Source: Algiphilus sp965216485
GTDB taxonomy: Bacteria > Pseudomonadota > Gammaproteobacteria > Nevskiales > Nevskiaceae
DNA length: 64,000 bases
Direction of reading: 5' to 3'
Assembly: GCF_965216485.1 (NCBI RefSeq)
Contig: NZ_OZ244162.1
Span: 1,550,001-1,614,000, forward strand
The translations under genes were made by a program, and so were the position numbers. Below are positions 35,303 through 43,802 of this stretch, piece by piece. The number at the start of each line of letters is the position of its first letter. Positions within the stretch are counted from its first letter, which is position 1. Under the pieces are notes generated by a model that saw only the letters and a program-made list of their open reading frames with translations, had not been told where the DNA came from and did no database searches.

Positions 35303-37333
35303 TCAGGCGAGCCGCATGCCGGGCTCGGCGCCGCTGTCCGGGCTCAGCAGGAATGGCTTGCCGTCACCGAAGCTGGCCGCGGCCACCATGCCTTCCGAGG
35401 TGCCGAAGCGCATCTTTCGCGGCGCGAGGTTGGCCACGATGACGGTGAGCCGGCCTTCGAGGTCTTCCGGGGCGTAGGCCGCCTTGATGCCGGCCAGCAC
35501 CTGGCGCTCGCCGAGAATGCCGACGTCCAGGGTCAGGCGAAGCAGCTTGTCGGCGCCTTCCACCGATTCGGCACGGACGATGCGGGCCACGCGCAGGTCG
35601 ACCTTGGCGAAGTCCTTGATATCAATAGTCTCAGCCTGCGGTGCGCCTCGCGCTTCGGGGGCGTTGGTCTTGGCTTCGAGGTCACTGCGGGCGTCGTCGG
35701 TCATGGCAGTCATGGTCTGGGTATCCACGCGCGTGAGCAGCGGCGCGTAGGGGGCGATGGCGTGGTTGGTGAGTGTGCGGGACAGGGCATCCCACGGCGC
35801 CGCTTCGTCCTGGAGGAATTGCAGCGCCCGCGCCGTCAAATCCGGAAGGATGGGCGAGAGATACAGGCTCAGGATGCGGAAGGCATTGAGGAAGGTCGTG
35901 CAGGCACTGTGCAGCAGGGCCTCCTGGCCCTCCTGCTTGGCCAGCTTCCAGGGCGCGATGTCCTGGATGGATTCATTGACGGCGTCGGCCAGCGCCATGA
36001 TCTGCCGCACCGCGCTGGCGTAATTGCGCGCCTCATAGGCGGCCGCGATGGCGTCGGCTTCCGCGCGCAGGCTCTCGAGCAGCGCCGGGTCGTGCACCGC
36101 GTCGGCCAGACGGCCGTCGAAACGCTTGTGGATGAAGCCAGCGCAGCGCGCCGCAATGTTGACGTACTTGCCGACCAGGTCGCTGTTGATGCGCGCGACG
36201 AAGTCCTCGAGGTTGAGGTCGAGGTCCTCGACGCCATTGGCCAGCTTGGCGGCAAAGTAGTAGCGCAGCAGTTCCGGGTTGACGTGCGCGCGCCAGGTCG
36301 CTGCACGGATGAAAGTGCCGCGCGACTTGCTCATCTTGGCGCCGTTGACGGTCAGGTAGCCGTTGACGTTGAGCGCGGTGGGCGTGCGCATGCCGGCGCC
36401 TTGCAGCATCGCCGGCCAGAACAGGCCGTGGAAATTGACGATGTCCTTGCCGATGAAGTGCCACATCTCGACAGCGGAGTCACTTGCGATGAAGCGCTCG
36501 AAATCGTCGCCGCGCTGTGCGCACAGTGCCTTCAGGCTGGCGAAATAGCCGATGGGGGCATCCAGCCAGACATAGAAATACTTGCCGGGCGCATCCGGAA
36601 TCTCGAAGCCGAAATAGGGCGCGTCGCGCGAGATGTCCCAGGCGCGCAGGGCTTCGCGCATCCATTCGCCCAGCTTGGCGCGCACGGCGGGCTGGATGTG
36701 GGTGGCGGGGGCGTCCATCCAATCGACGATGGCCTGCTGCATATCCGCCAGCCGGAAGAAGTAGTGCTCGGAGGGCTTCCATTCCGGGGTGGCGCCGGAG
36801 ACGGCGGAACGCGGATTCTTGAGTTCCTCCGGGGTATAGGTGGCCCCGCAACTCTCGCAGTTGTCGCCGTACTGGTCCTCGGTGCCGCAGCGCGGACAGG
36901 TGCCGCGCACATAGCGGTCTGGCAGAAACATCTGCTTTTCCGGATCGAAAGCCTGCTCGATGGTCCGTGTTTCGATCAGCCCCGCATCGCGCAGCGCAGT
37001 GTAGATGCGCGTGGCGAGTTCCCGATTCTCCGCGGAGTGCGTGGAGTGGTAGTGGTCGAAGGCGACGCCAAAGGCAGCGAAGTCGGCCCCGTGCTCGGCC
37101 TGGACGCCGCGGATGAAGTCCTCCGGCGCCTGACCCGCCTTTTCTGCCGCGAGCATGATCGGTGTGCCGTGGGCGTCATCGGCGCAGACATAGTGCACCT
37201 TGTGCCCGCGCGCGCGCTGAAAGCGCACCCAGATGTCCGCCTGGATGTAGCCCACCAGGTGGCCGACGTGGATCGGGCCGTTGGCGTAGGGCAGGGCGTT
37301 GGTGACAAAGATCTCGCGGGAAGCTGGCGCCAT
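35303..37333 (-). CDS. metG: Methionyl-tRNA synthetase
   Basis: Charges tRNA-Met. 676 residues, the long form. Class-I HIGH-type motif in GPIHVGHLVGY (about 19-29), the zinc knuckle CPRCGTEDQYGDNCESC, and the KMSKS loop as KMSKSRGTFI (about 333-342). The C-terminal 110 residues are the EMAP/Trbp111-like tRNA-binding dimerisation domain (IDIKDFAKVDLRVARIV...GLR-type end). It is followed on the same strand by rsxA after 157 bases. Confidence 0.97.
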   Translation of the reverse strand: MAPASREIFVTNALPYANGPIHVGHLVGYIQADIWVRFQRARGHKVHYVCADDAHGTPIMLAAEKAGQAPEDFIRGVQAEHGADFAAFGVAFDHYHSTHSAENRELATRIYTALRDAGLIETRTIEQAFDPEKQMFLPDRYVRGTCPRCGTEDQYGDNCESCGATYTPEELKNPRSAVSGATPEWKPSEHYFFRLADMQQAIVDWMDAPATHIQPAVRAKLGEWMREALRAWDISRDAPYFGFEIPDAPGKYFYVWLDAPIGYFASLKALCAQRGDDFERFIASDSAVEMWHFIGKDIVNFHGLFWPAMLQGAGMRTPTALNVNGYLTVNGAKMSKSRGTFIRAATWRAHVNPELLRYYFAAKLANGVEDLDLNLEDFVARINSDLVGKYVNIAARCAGFIHKRFDGRLADAVHDPALLESLRAEADAIAAAYEARNYASAVRQIMALADAVNESIQDIAPWKLAKQEGQEALLHSACTTFLNAFRILSLYLSPILPDLTARALQFLQDEAAPWDALSRTLTNHAIAPYAPLLTRVDTQTMTAMTDDARSDLEAKTNAPEARGAPQAETIDIKDFAKVDLRVARIVRAESVEGADKLLRLTLDVGILGERQVLAGIKAAYAPEDLEGRLTVIVANLAPRKMRFGTSEGMVAAASFGDGKPFLLSPDSGAEPGMRLA

Positions 37334-37451
37334 GCGTGCTCGGGGGCCGTTGAACGGGCCGCGCAGTATGCCACGCGTACCCCGTGCGCCCCGAGCGGTG
37401 GCGCCGTGGCGCGGATCCCGCGGATGCCCGCCGTGGCGTCGCGCTCCTCCC

Positions 37452-37457
37452 TATAAT
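37452..37457 (+). promoter_or_regulatory. Putative dcd promoter -10 box
   Basis: Perfect TATAAT, 30 bases before the dcd start. The -35 region about 17 bases upstream is GC-rich and unconvincing. The metG start on the other strand is 119 bases away, so this is the divergent intergenic region. Confidence 0.55.
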
Positions 37458-37486
37458 TGGGCCACCCATTCCCGCTGGCAGCCCCC

Positions 37487-38053
37487 GTGACTATCAAATC
37501 GGACCTCTGGATCGACCGCATGAGCCGGGAGCACGGCATGATCGAGCCCTATCAGGCCTCGCAGGTGCGGGAGGTCGATGGCCGCAAGATCGTCTCCTAC
37601 GGCACCTCCAGCTACGGCTATGACGTGCGCTGTGCCGAGCACTTCAAGATCTTCACCAACATCAATTCCTCGATCGTGGACCCGAAGTCCTTCGACGAAC
37701 GCAGCTTCGTGGATTTTCATGGCGAGTGCTGCATCATTCCGCCGAACTCCTTCGCCTTGGCGCATACCGTCGAGTATTTCCGCATTCCACGCAGTGTGCT
37801 CACCGTCTGCCTGGGCAAATCGACCTACGCGCGCTGCGGCATCATCGTCAATGTCACGCCGCTGGAGCCGGAGTGGGAGGGCCATGTCACGCTGGAGTTC
37901 TCCAACACCACCCCGCTGCCCGCCAAGATCTACGCCAACGAAGGGGTGGCGCAGATGCTGTTCTTCGAATCGGACGAGGTGTGCGCTACCTCGTACAAGG
38001 ATCGCGCCGGCAAGTACATGGGGCAGCGTGGCGTGACGCTGCCCACCGCCTAG
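37487..38053 (+). CDS. dcd: dCTP deaminase
   Basis: Converts dCTP to dUTP for thymidylate synthesis. 188 residues from GTG 37487 (VTIKSDLWIDRM), which matches the length and N-terminus of other gammaproteobacterial Dcd proteins; an ATG ten codons upstream overlaps the promoter. Conserved blocks: SYGYDVRCA, IPPNSFALAHTVEYFRIPR, LGKSTYARCGIIVNVTPLEP and EWEGHVTLEFSN, the last with the catalytic Glu. The C-terminal YKDRAGKYMGQ segment closes the active site. Confidence 0.97.
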   Translation: MTIKSDLWIDRMSREHGMIEPYQASQVREVDGRKIVSYGTSSYGYDVRCAEHFKIFTNINSSIVDPKSFDERSFVDFHGECCIIPPNSFALAHTVEYFRIPRSVLTVCLGKSTYARCGIIVNVTPLEPEWEGHVTLEFSNTTPLPAKIYANEGVAQMLFFESDEVCATSYKDRAGKYMGQRGVTLPTA

Positions 38054-38259
38054 GCAGGGACTGCAAGTCGGCCCCTCCCGGCTGCATGCGGGACGAAGCA
38101 GTCGGCGAGTGACTGCGGCCTCGCTGCCCGGCATCGGCTTCATCACGCATTTCGCTGCTTCGGCCCACGCCTCGAGCAGGGCGACTGCGCGCCGGCGGTA
38201 GAGGGGGGCAGCCCGAGCGGAGAAAAGGGGGCTGTCGTCAACGCAGGTGCTGGACGCTG

Positions 38260-38322
38260 GGAGGCCATGCGTGAGGACCCCTTGGCGGCCTGCGATGACC
38301 GCAAGGCGCACCCATGGCCTCC
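38260..38322. other. Long stem-loop in the dcd-PilZ intergenic region
   Basis: GGAGGCCATG (38260-38269) is exactly complementary to CATGGCCTCC (38313-38322), and within it CTTGGCGG / CCGCAAG can form a second stem. The 63-base structure ends 16 bases before the -35 box of the next gene. It could be a small RNA, a terminator without a U-tract, or an operator. The rest of 38054-38338 shows no gene. Confidence 0.4.
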
Positions 38323-38338
38323 GGTTGTCGTGTGCGCG

Positions 38339-38368
38339 TTGACAGGGTCCCAGGCCATTCCGTAATAA
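38339..38368 (+). promoter_or_regulatory. Putative promoter of the PilZ-like gene, possibly leaderless
   Basis: Perfect -35 TTGACA (38339-38344), an 18-base spacer and a weak -10 TAATAA (38363-38368). Transcription would begin at about 38375, next to the ATG at 38376, which has no Shine-Dalgarno. That geometry suggests a leaderless mRNA. Confidence 0.5.
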
Positions 38369-38375
38369 CCATGGC

Positions 38376-39083
38376 ATGCGCCCTTTGCCCTCCGTTCCCG
38401 AAGACAACCGCCTGACCGCACAAGGCATCCGCTATCTGCTCAAGCAGCTCACCAACCAGCGCGAGCAGCTGCAGCTGGCCTTGCCGGGCGGTGAGACCAG
38501 TCAGATGCTCATCGTGCCCGAGTCGGTGACGGCGGAGCGCTTCCAGTTGCAGAGCCTGCTCATGCCGGGACCGGCGATGCGGACGCTGCAGGCCGGTGAT
38601 GGCGTGGAGCTGCGCGGCCGGCTCAATGGCGCCAGCTTCCACCTTTACGCCGAGCTGGAGGCCGTGCAGCTGAGGCCGCAGGACGGCCAGCTCACCTGCC
38701 GCATCCCCGAAAGCGCGGAGTTGAACGAGCGCCGGGCCGCGCCGCGCTTCCCTCCGCCCAGTACCGGGCCGCGCACGGTGGCGGTGGTGCACGTGCCGGG
38801 GGAAATCATGCTCTGCCAGCTGGTCAATATCGGCCGTGAAGGGGTGCGCCTGCGTCTGGAGGTGCCGCATGTCGATATCGGCGACGAGCAGGTGGCCTTC
38901 TGCGAAGTGCGGCGCGAAGAGCATCTCCTGCAATCCAAGATCGATATCCGCTGGAAGTTGGCGCTGGACGGCGCCCATCAGGAATTCGGCGCGCGTTTCC
39001 TGGCGCGTGACCCCAACTTCAGTAAACGCCTGAATCAATTCGTCGCCGAACTGGAACGCTACTGGGCGCGCATGCGCGCCTGA
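38376..39083 (+). CDS. PilZ-domain protein, YcgR-like
   Basis: 235 residues, soluble. The N-terminal half (about 1-110) resembles the YcgR-type PilZN domain (LLKQLTNQREQLQLALPG; LIVPESVTAERFQLQSLL). The C-terminal PilZ domain begins with ERRAAPRF, which fits the RxxxR c-di-GMP motif. The second motif, normally [D/N]xSxxG, reads NIGREG, so its Ser is replaced by Gly. Binding may therefore be weak or absent. Members of this group brake flagella or tune envelope functions in response to c-di-GMP. No flagellar gene is nearby and it appears to be transcribed alone. Confidence 0.75.
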   Translation: MRPLPSVPEDNRLTAQGIRYLLKQLTNQREQLQLALPGGETSQMLIVPESVTAERFQLQSLLMPGPAMRTLQAGDGVELRGRLNGASFHLYAELEAVQLRPQDGQLTCRIPESAELNERRAAPRFPPPSTGPRTVAVVHVPGEIMLCQLVNIGREGVRLRLEVPHVDIGDEQVAFCEVRREEHLLQSKIDIRWKLALDGAHQEFGARFLARDPNFSKRLNQFVAELERYWARMRA

Positions 39084-39116
39084 GCCGCCCGTCGGCGCAC
39101 AGCCGATCACACACTC

Positions 39117-39149
39117 CCGTCATCTCCGCTTCATTGCGCTGTCACGCGC
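39117..39149 (+). promoter_or_regulatory. Putative Pho box upstream of the TonB receptor-phytase operon
   Basis: Three direct repeats with an 11-base period: CCGTCATCTCC, GCTTCATTGCG, CTGTCACGCGC. TCA falls at 39120, 39131 and 39142. The 7-mers match the PhoB half-site CTGTCAT in 6, 4 and 6 positions. The box ends 65 bases before the receptor start. The same geometry occurs upstream of phoX at 61182. Confidence 0.6.
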
Positions 39150-39213
39150 GGCGCTTAGCGTGCGCTGCGCGCGCAGTGGGATGCGCGCCCAAGTACTTAT
39201 CGGGGAGCGTCAT

Positions 39214-42024
39214 ATGTGGAATCGGGGAGTGGTCGGGGTGCGGTGTCTGGCGATATTGCTGTTGGTCGTGGGGCATTGGGGGGTCGCAGCCGCCCAGGAT
39301 GGCGCCTCGCTCGTGGGGCGCGTGCTGGCGGTGAACGGGGATGTGCCTTTCGAGGGCGCGGTCGTGCGCATTCCGGAGCTGGAGCGCGCCGTGTCGACCA
39401 CGCGCGAAGGGCAGTATCGCTTCAGCGCGCTGCCGGCCGGCACCTTCACCGTCACGGTGAACTATCTGGGCGCCGAGGAAGCGCGCGCCGAGGTTCGCCT
39501 GCAGGCCAATCGTCGCAGTACGCAGGATTTCCGCATCGATGCGGCCGAAGCGGGGCTCGGCGATGTGCTCGTCATCGGGCAGGCGGCCGGGCAGGCCGCG
39601 GCCATCAACAAGCAGCGCAGCGCCGACAACCTCAAGAGCATCGCCTCGGCCGACGCCATCGGCCAATTCCCGGATCAAAACGCCGCGGAGGCGCTGCGCC
39701 GTCTGCCGGGCGTGTCGGTGGCCAACGACCAGGGCGAAGGCCGTTTCGCCATCGTGCGCGGCATTGATTCCACGCTCACCGCCACCAGCATCAATGGCAT
39801 CCGCGTGCCCAGTCCGGAGGACGACACCCGTCAGGTCAACCTGGACGTGATCAGTTCGGATCTGCTCGAGTCGCTGGAGGTGGTCAAGACCACCACGCCG
39901 GATATGGACGGCGACACCGTGGGCGGCACCATCGTGCTGAACAGCGTCACCGCCTTTGATCGTGGCAACACCACCCGCATCAGCGCAGACGGCAGTTACA
40001 GCGAGAAGGCCGAGGAATGGAGCCCGCGCCTGAGCGCCACCGCCACACGCCTGTTCAGCCTGGGCGACGGTTTCGAGAATTTCGGCGTGGCCGCCTCGGT
40101 GTCCTGGTTCTCGCGCGATTTCCTGTCCGACAATGTCGAGAGCGCGGGCTGGCCCGAACTGGAAGCGCCTTCAGGTGCGGAAATCCGGGGGCTGGAAGAA
40201 GCCGAACAGCGCGACTACGCGATCACCCGCGAACGCCTGTCGACCTCGCTGTCCCTGGACTATCGCCCCAACGCGGACGACAGCTACTACCTGCGCACCC
40301 TGTTCAGCGATTTTTCCGATGACGAGTTGCAAGTCACCAATGTCTTCGCCTTCGAAGAGGGCGACATCGAAGCGCTGAGTGCGCGCGCCGGCCGCTTCAG
40401 TGGCGCCGAGGTGGAGAAGCTGTCCGAGGCGCGTGAGGAGACGCAGCAGATCTTCTCGCTGCTGGTGGGGAGCGAGCATTTCCGCGGCCCCTGGCAAATC
40501 GACTATCAGCTCGGCTATTCCTTTGCCAATGAGGACGATCCCGAATCCCTCGGCTTCGCCTTCGTGGGCGAAGACCTGAACCTCGCCTACGACCTGAATC
40601 GCTTCGGCAGCGATATTCCCTTCCTCTCCGGCGAGAACCCGGCCTTCACCGATGCCGAAACCTACGCCCTCGACGAGATCGAGCTGGAGGACAACTTCAC
40701 CGAAGAGCGCGAATGGAGCCTGTCTGCGGACATCAGGCGTGATACCCGCTTCGGTGCCTTCAGCGGCTATCTCAAGTCCGGCGTGAAGCTGCGGCTGCGC
40801 GAGAAGGAGGCCGACACCGAAGCCTTCATCTACGACGACTTCGGCGGTGACTTCACCGTTGCCGATTTCGCCCGCGGTCGGCTGGACTACCCGTTTGGCG
40901 ATATCAACCCCTATGCCGACCGCAGCGCGGTGCGCTCCTTCTTCTTCGCCAACCGGGACCGCTTCGAACTGGCCGAAGAGGACTCCGCCCTGGGGAGCCG
41001 CATCGGCGACTACGACCTCGATGAGGATGTCTATGCCGGCTACGTGATGGCCAGCGTCGACATCGGCAAGGCGCGCATCTTCGGCGGCATCCGCGTCGAA
41101 CACACCGAGTTCAGCGCCATCGGCACCGAGGCCGTCATCGACGAAACCACGGAAGAGCTGCGATTCGCCGCCCTGCGCGCAGAAAACAGCTACACCGATG
41201 TGCTGCCTTCGATCCACTTGCGCTACGCCTTCAGCGAAGCGACCGTGCTGCGCGCGGCCTACACCCAGACGCTGGCCCGGCCGGGCTTCGAGGCCGCCGC
41301 GCCGCGCGCGGAGATCGAGATCGCCGAGGACGACGGTCAGATCGAGCGCCAGGCCGAAGTCGGCAATCCGGACCTCGACCCCTTGCGCGCGCAGAATGTG
41401 GACCTGTCGATCGAACACTACCCGGGTGGGGTCGCCGTGCTGGGCGCGGGTGTCTTCTACAAGCGCCTGGACGATTTCTTCGTGGTCAGCGATCTCGCCG
41501 GCACCGGTGCCTTCGCCGATTTCGACGAGGCCATCGCCACGGTCAATGGCGACGACGCGGATCTTTTCGGCATCGAGCTGAGCGCGGTACGGCAGTTCCG
41601 CGGCCTGCCGTCCCCCTTCGATGGTTTTCTGGTCTCGGCCAATTACACCTGGACCGACAGTGAAGCCCGCTTGCCCTTCCGTGACGGCGACGTTCCGCTG
41701 CCGCGCCAGTCCGACAATCTCTTCAACCTCGCGATCGGCTATGAGAAATACGGTCTGTCATTGCGACTCGCCGCCAGCTACCGCGATGTCTACTTCGATG
41801 AGGTGGACGAGCTCGACGACCCGGCCTTCGACCGCTATGTGGACGAACATCTGCAGCTGGATTTCACTGGCAAATACCGCATCACCCAGCAGCTGCAGCT
41901 CCGTCTCAACGTCATCAACATCACGGATGAGCCCTTCTACGCCTACTTCGATCAGCCGCGCTTCAATTCGCAGTACGAGGAATATGGCCTTACGGCCGAA
42001 GTCGGCCTGTCCTACGATTTCTAG
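39214..42024 (+). CDS. TonB-dependent receptor with N-terminal carboxypeptidase-regulatory-like domain
   Basis: Outer-membrane active transporter, 936 residues from ATG 39214 (GGGGAG seven bases upstream). Signal peptide ends near VAAAQ (about residue 28). A CarboxypepD_reg-like domain follows (GRVLAVNGDVPFEGAVVRIP...GQYRFSALPAG, about 30-110), then the plug (ADAIGQFPDQNAAEALRRLP; GGTIVLNS) and a 22-strand barrel ending in a C-terminal Phe. YTQTLARPGFE and VGNPDLDPLRAQNVDLSIE are typical of the Xanthomonas/Caulobacter TBDR group. It is co-transcribed with a phytase-like gene 9 bases downstream and preceded by a Pho box, so the likely cargo is a phosphate-containing compound such as phytate or its breakdown products (inference). 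Confidence 0.9.
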   Translation: MWNRGVVGVRCLAILLLVVGHWGVAAAQDGASLVGRVLAVNGDVPFEGAVVRIPELERAVSTTREGQYRFSALPAGTFTVTVNYLGAEEARAEVRLQANRRSTQDFRIDAAEAGLGDVLVIGQAAGQAAAINKQRSADNLKSIASADAIGQFPDQNAAEALRRLPGVSVANDQGEGRFAIVRGIDSTLTATSINGIRVPSPEDDTRQVNLDVISSDLLESLEVVKTTTPDMDGDTVGGTIVLNSVTAFDRGNTTRISADGSYSEKAEEWSPRLSATATRLFSLGDGFENFGVAASVSWFSRDFLSDNVESAGWPELEAPSGAEIRGLEEAEQRDYAITRERLSTSLSLDYRPNADDSYYLRTLFSDFSDDELQVTNVFAFEEGDIEALSARAGRFSGAEVEKLSEAREETQQIFSLLVGSEHFRGPWQIDYQLGYSFANEDDPESLGFAFVGEDLNLAYDLNRFGSDIPFLSGENPAFTDAETYALDEIELEDNFTEEREWSLSADIRRDTRFGAFSGYLKSGVKLRLREKEADTEAFIYDDFGGDFTVADFARGRLDYPFGDINPYADRSAVRSFFFANRDRFELAEEDSALGSRIGDYDLDEDVYAGYVMASVDIGKARIFGGIRVEHTEFSAIGTEAVIDETTEELRFAALRAENSYTDVLPSIHLRYAFSEATVLRAAYTQTLARPGFEAAAPRAEIEIAEDDGQIERQAEVGNPDLDPLRAQNVDLSIEHYPGGVAVLGAGVFYKRLDDFFVVSDLAGTGAFADFDEAIATVNGDDADLFGIELSAVRQFRGLPSPFDGFLVSANYTWTDSEARLPFRDGDVPLPRQSDNLFNLAIGYEKYGLSLRLAASYRDVYFDEVDELDDPAFDRYVDEHLQLDFTGKYRITQQLQLRLNVINITDEPFYAYFDQPRFNSQYEEYGLTAEVGLSYDF

Positions 42025-42033
42025 GAGCATTCC

Positions 42034-43146
42034 ATGCGCTTGGCCGCAGTCAGTACCCACACCCTGTTCGCATGCAGTCTGTTTGGCCTTGCAGCTTGCG
42101 GTGGCAGTGGGCAGCAGGATCAGGAAGCCGCTCCGGCGCAAGCCACGCCGAGCGCGCAGAGCCAGCCGACCTCGATCCGCGAGGCCTATCTGACCTCGCG
42201 TGACGAAGGCGACAACGTCGACTCGGTCGCCGTATGGCATGGCCCTGACGGCCAGCACTGGCTGCTGGCCACGGCCAAGGAAAGCGACGCGCTCATCGTC
42301 TATGACGCCGCCACCGGCGAGATCATCCGCCGTGCCGGCGAAGAGGGCGCGGGTCTGGGGGCTTTGGACCGTCCCAACGGCATTGCGGTGCGTGACGACC
42401 GTGCCTTCGTCGTTGAGCGCAATAACCGGCGTGTACAGGTCTTTACGCTGCCCGGCCTGCAAGCCATCGGCGCCTTTGGTGACCAGGTGCTGCGGTGGCC
42501 CTACGGGATCTGGCTGCACCGGCTCGACGGCGACCGCTATCGTGTCTTCGTGACGGATGCCTACGAGACCGCGGATGGCGGCATCCCTGCCGACGCGCAA
42601 CTGGGCGAGCGGGTGAAGGCCTTCGCGTTACGGTTCTCGGCAGAAGGCGTGGATGTGACCAGCAGCGGCGGTTTCGGCGCCACCGAGGGGGACGGCGTTC
42701 TGCATCAGGTCGAGTCCATCTATGGCGATCCGGAATACGACCGCCTGCTGGTTGCCGACGAGTCCGAGCAGGATCGAGACATCAAGCTCTACGACCTGCA
42801 GGGCCAGTTCTCGGGTGAGGTGATGGGCAAGGGCCGCTTCCGCTTTGAGCCGGAGGGCATTGCGCTTTATCGCTGTGCGGAGGGTGCGGGCTACTGGTTC
42901 ACCACCGACCAGGACGAGCAGGACAATCGCTTCGATGTCTATGACCGCAAGACGCTGGCTTTCATCGGCAGCTTCCAGGGTGCGGTGACGCGCAATACCG
43001 ACGGCGTCGCCCTGACCCAGCGCGCCATGCCGGGTTTCCCCAAGGGCGCCTTCTATGCCGTGCACGATGACGGCAATGTCGGGGCCTTCGATCTGGCCGA
43101 AGTGCTGGACGCCCTCGGCGTGGATACCTGCGCCGCGCCTGAATAG
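42034..43146 (+). CDS. Beta-propeller phytase-like lipoprotein
   Basis: 370 residues. The signal peptide ends in the lipobox LAAC (Cys22), so the protein is membrane-anchored. The mature part has propeller-type repeats: WLLATAKESDALIVYD, RPNGIAVRDDRAFVVERNNR, DEQDNRFDVYDRKTLAFIGS and a final GNVGAFDLAEVL. Their layout is that of alkaline beta-propeller phytases, which release phosphate from inositol hexakisphosphate with calcium. AGGAG overlaps the receptor stop. Pairing of this phytase class with a TonB receptor is known in Xanthomonas-like and marine Gammaproteobacteria. A generic NHL-type propeller remains possible. Confidence 0.72.
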   Translation: MRLAAVSTHTLFACSLFGLAACGGSGQQDQEAAPAQATPSAQSQPTSIREAYLTSRDEGDNVDSVAVWHGPDGQHWLLATAKESDALIVYDAATGEIIRRAGEEGAGLGALDRPNGIAVRDDRAFVVERNNRRVQVFTLPGLQAIGAFGDQVLRWPYGIWLHRLDGDRYRVFVTDAYETADGGIPADAQLGERVKAFALRFSAEGVDVTSSGGFGATEGDGVLHQVESIYGDPEYDRLLVADESEQDRDIKLYDLQGQFSGEVMGKGRFRFEPEGIALYRCAEGAGYWFTTDQDEQDNRFDVYDRKTLAFIGSFQGAVTRNTDGVALTQRAMPGFPKGAFYAVHDDGNVGAFDLAEVLDALGVDTCAAPE

Positions 43147-43157
43147 TGTCGGCCTTG

Positions 43158-43185
43158 CGATGGCGCGCCTTCCGGGGCGCCATCG
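43158..43185. terminator. Hairpin between the convergent phytase and sprT genes
   Basis: CGATGGCGC / GCGCCATCG, perfect 9-bp stem with a 10-base loop, starting 11 bases after the phytase stop. No U-tract follows, so termination strength is uncertain. Confidence 0.5.
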
Positions 43186-43203
43186 CCCTCGGCCGTAACG
43201 CCT

Positions 43204-43719
43204 TCAACGGCGGCGGATCGATTCCATGTCGTGGTAGGGCAGAGGCGGCCGCCCGAAGTAGACCATCACCGCCATCCATTCCGGGCCATGAGCGTCGTTG
43301 ACCCGAGGCAGATACCAGTCGACGACCAGATGCGCGACCTCATGCGGGATGGTCTGCTGGATCATGCGTACCGGGTAGCGCAGCAGCAGTTGTGGATGGA
43401 TGCGAATCCATTGCTTGATCTGGCGGGCGCCGGTGCGCTCGGTGACCGCCATGCCGGCGGTGGCGCCGCGCAGATCGAAGACGGTGCGCGGACGCGGAAT
43501 GGGCGGACCCAATTCGTCAAAGTGCGGCAGGGCGCGGGCCTGCTCGATCCAGTAGTCCACTGCCTGTTCGAGCCGTGCGCGTACCCGGTCCGGGTTTCGC
43601 TGGCGCGCGCCGCGTTCCCATTCAATGCCATGGCGGTCGCGCTCCAGCGGCACTGCCGTCCAGGGCGCGCGAAGAGCCTCCTTCCGGAAAGCCGGTTCAA
43701 GGGCGCTGCGGGTGGGCAT
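43204..43719 (-). CDS. sprT: SprT-like zinc metallopeptidase
   Basis: 171 residues from ATG 43719 (MPTRSALEPAFRKE), near the 165 of E. coli SprT; longer frames would run into umuD. The SprT-like domain has the HExxH motif in IPHEVAHLVVDWYLP, with the third ligand in NDAHGPEW. The zinc-ribbon end found in longer SprT proteins is missing. Its family relative Spartan cleaves DNA-protein crosslinks. It is divergent from umuDC and shares the intergenic LexA box, which fits a DNA-damage role; that link is inference. Confidence 0.85.
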   Translation of the reverse strand: MPTRSALEPAFRKEALRAPWTAVPLERDRHGIEWERGARQRNPDRVRARLEQAVDYWIEQARALPHFDELGPPIPRPRTVFDLRGATAGMAVTERTGARQIKQWIRIHPQLLLRYPVRMIQQTIPHEVAHLVVDWYLPRVNDAHGPEWMAVMVYFGRPPLPYHDMESIRRR

Positions 43720-43750
43720 AGGCGGGCGGTGCAAGGCTCGACAGCATTGA

Positions 43751-43766
43751 CTGTATAAATAAACAG
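43751..43766. promoter_or_regulatory. LexA (SOS) box between sprT and umuDC
   Basis: CTGTATAAATAAACAG fits the CTG-N10-CAG LexA consensus with an AT-rich centre. It overlaps TTGACT (43747-43752), a likely -35 for umuD, and lies 37 bases before the umuD ATG and 32 bases from the sprT ATG. On the minus strand the same AT-rich segment contains TTATAC/TATACA as a possible -10 for sprT. Confidence 0.9.
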
Positions 43767-43802
43767 TATCAGCATAGCAGCGTCCTCCTTCGGAACGCTT
43801 GC

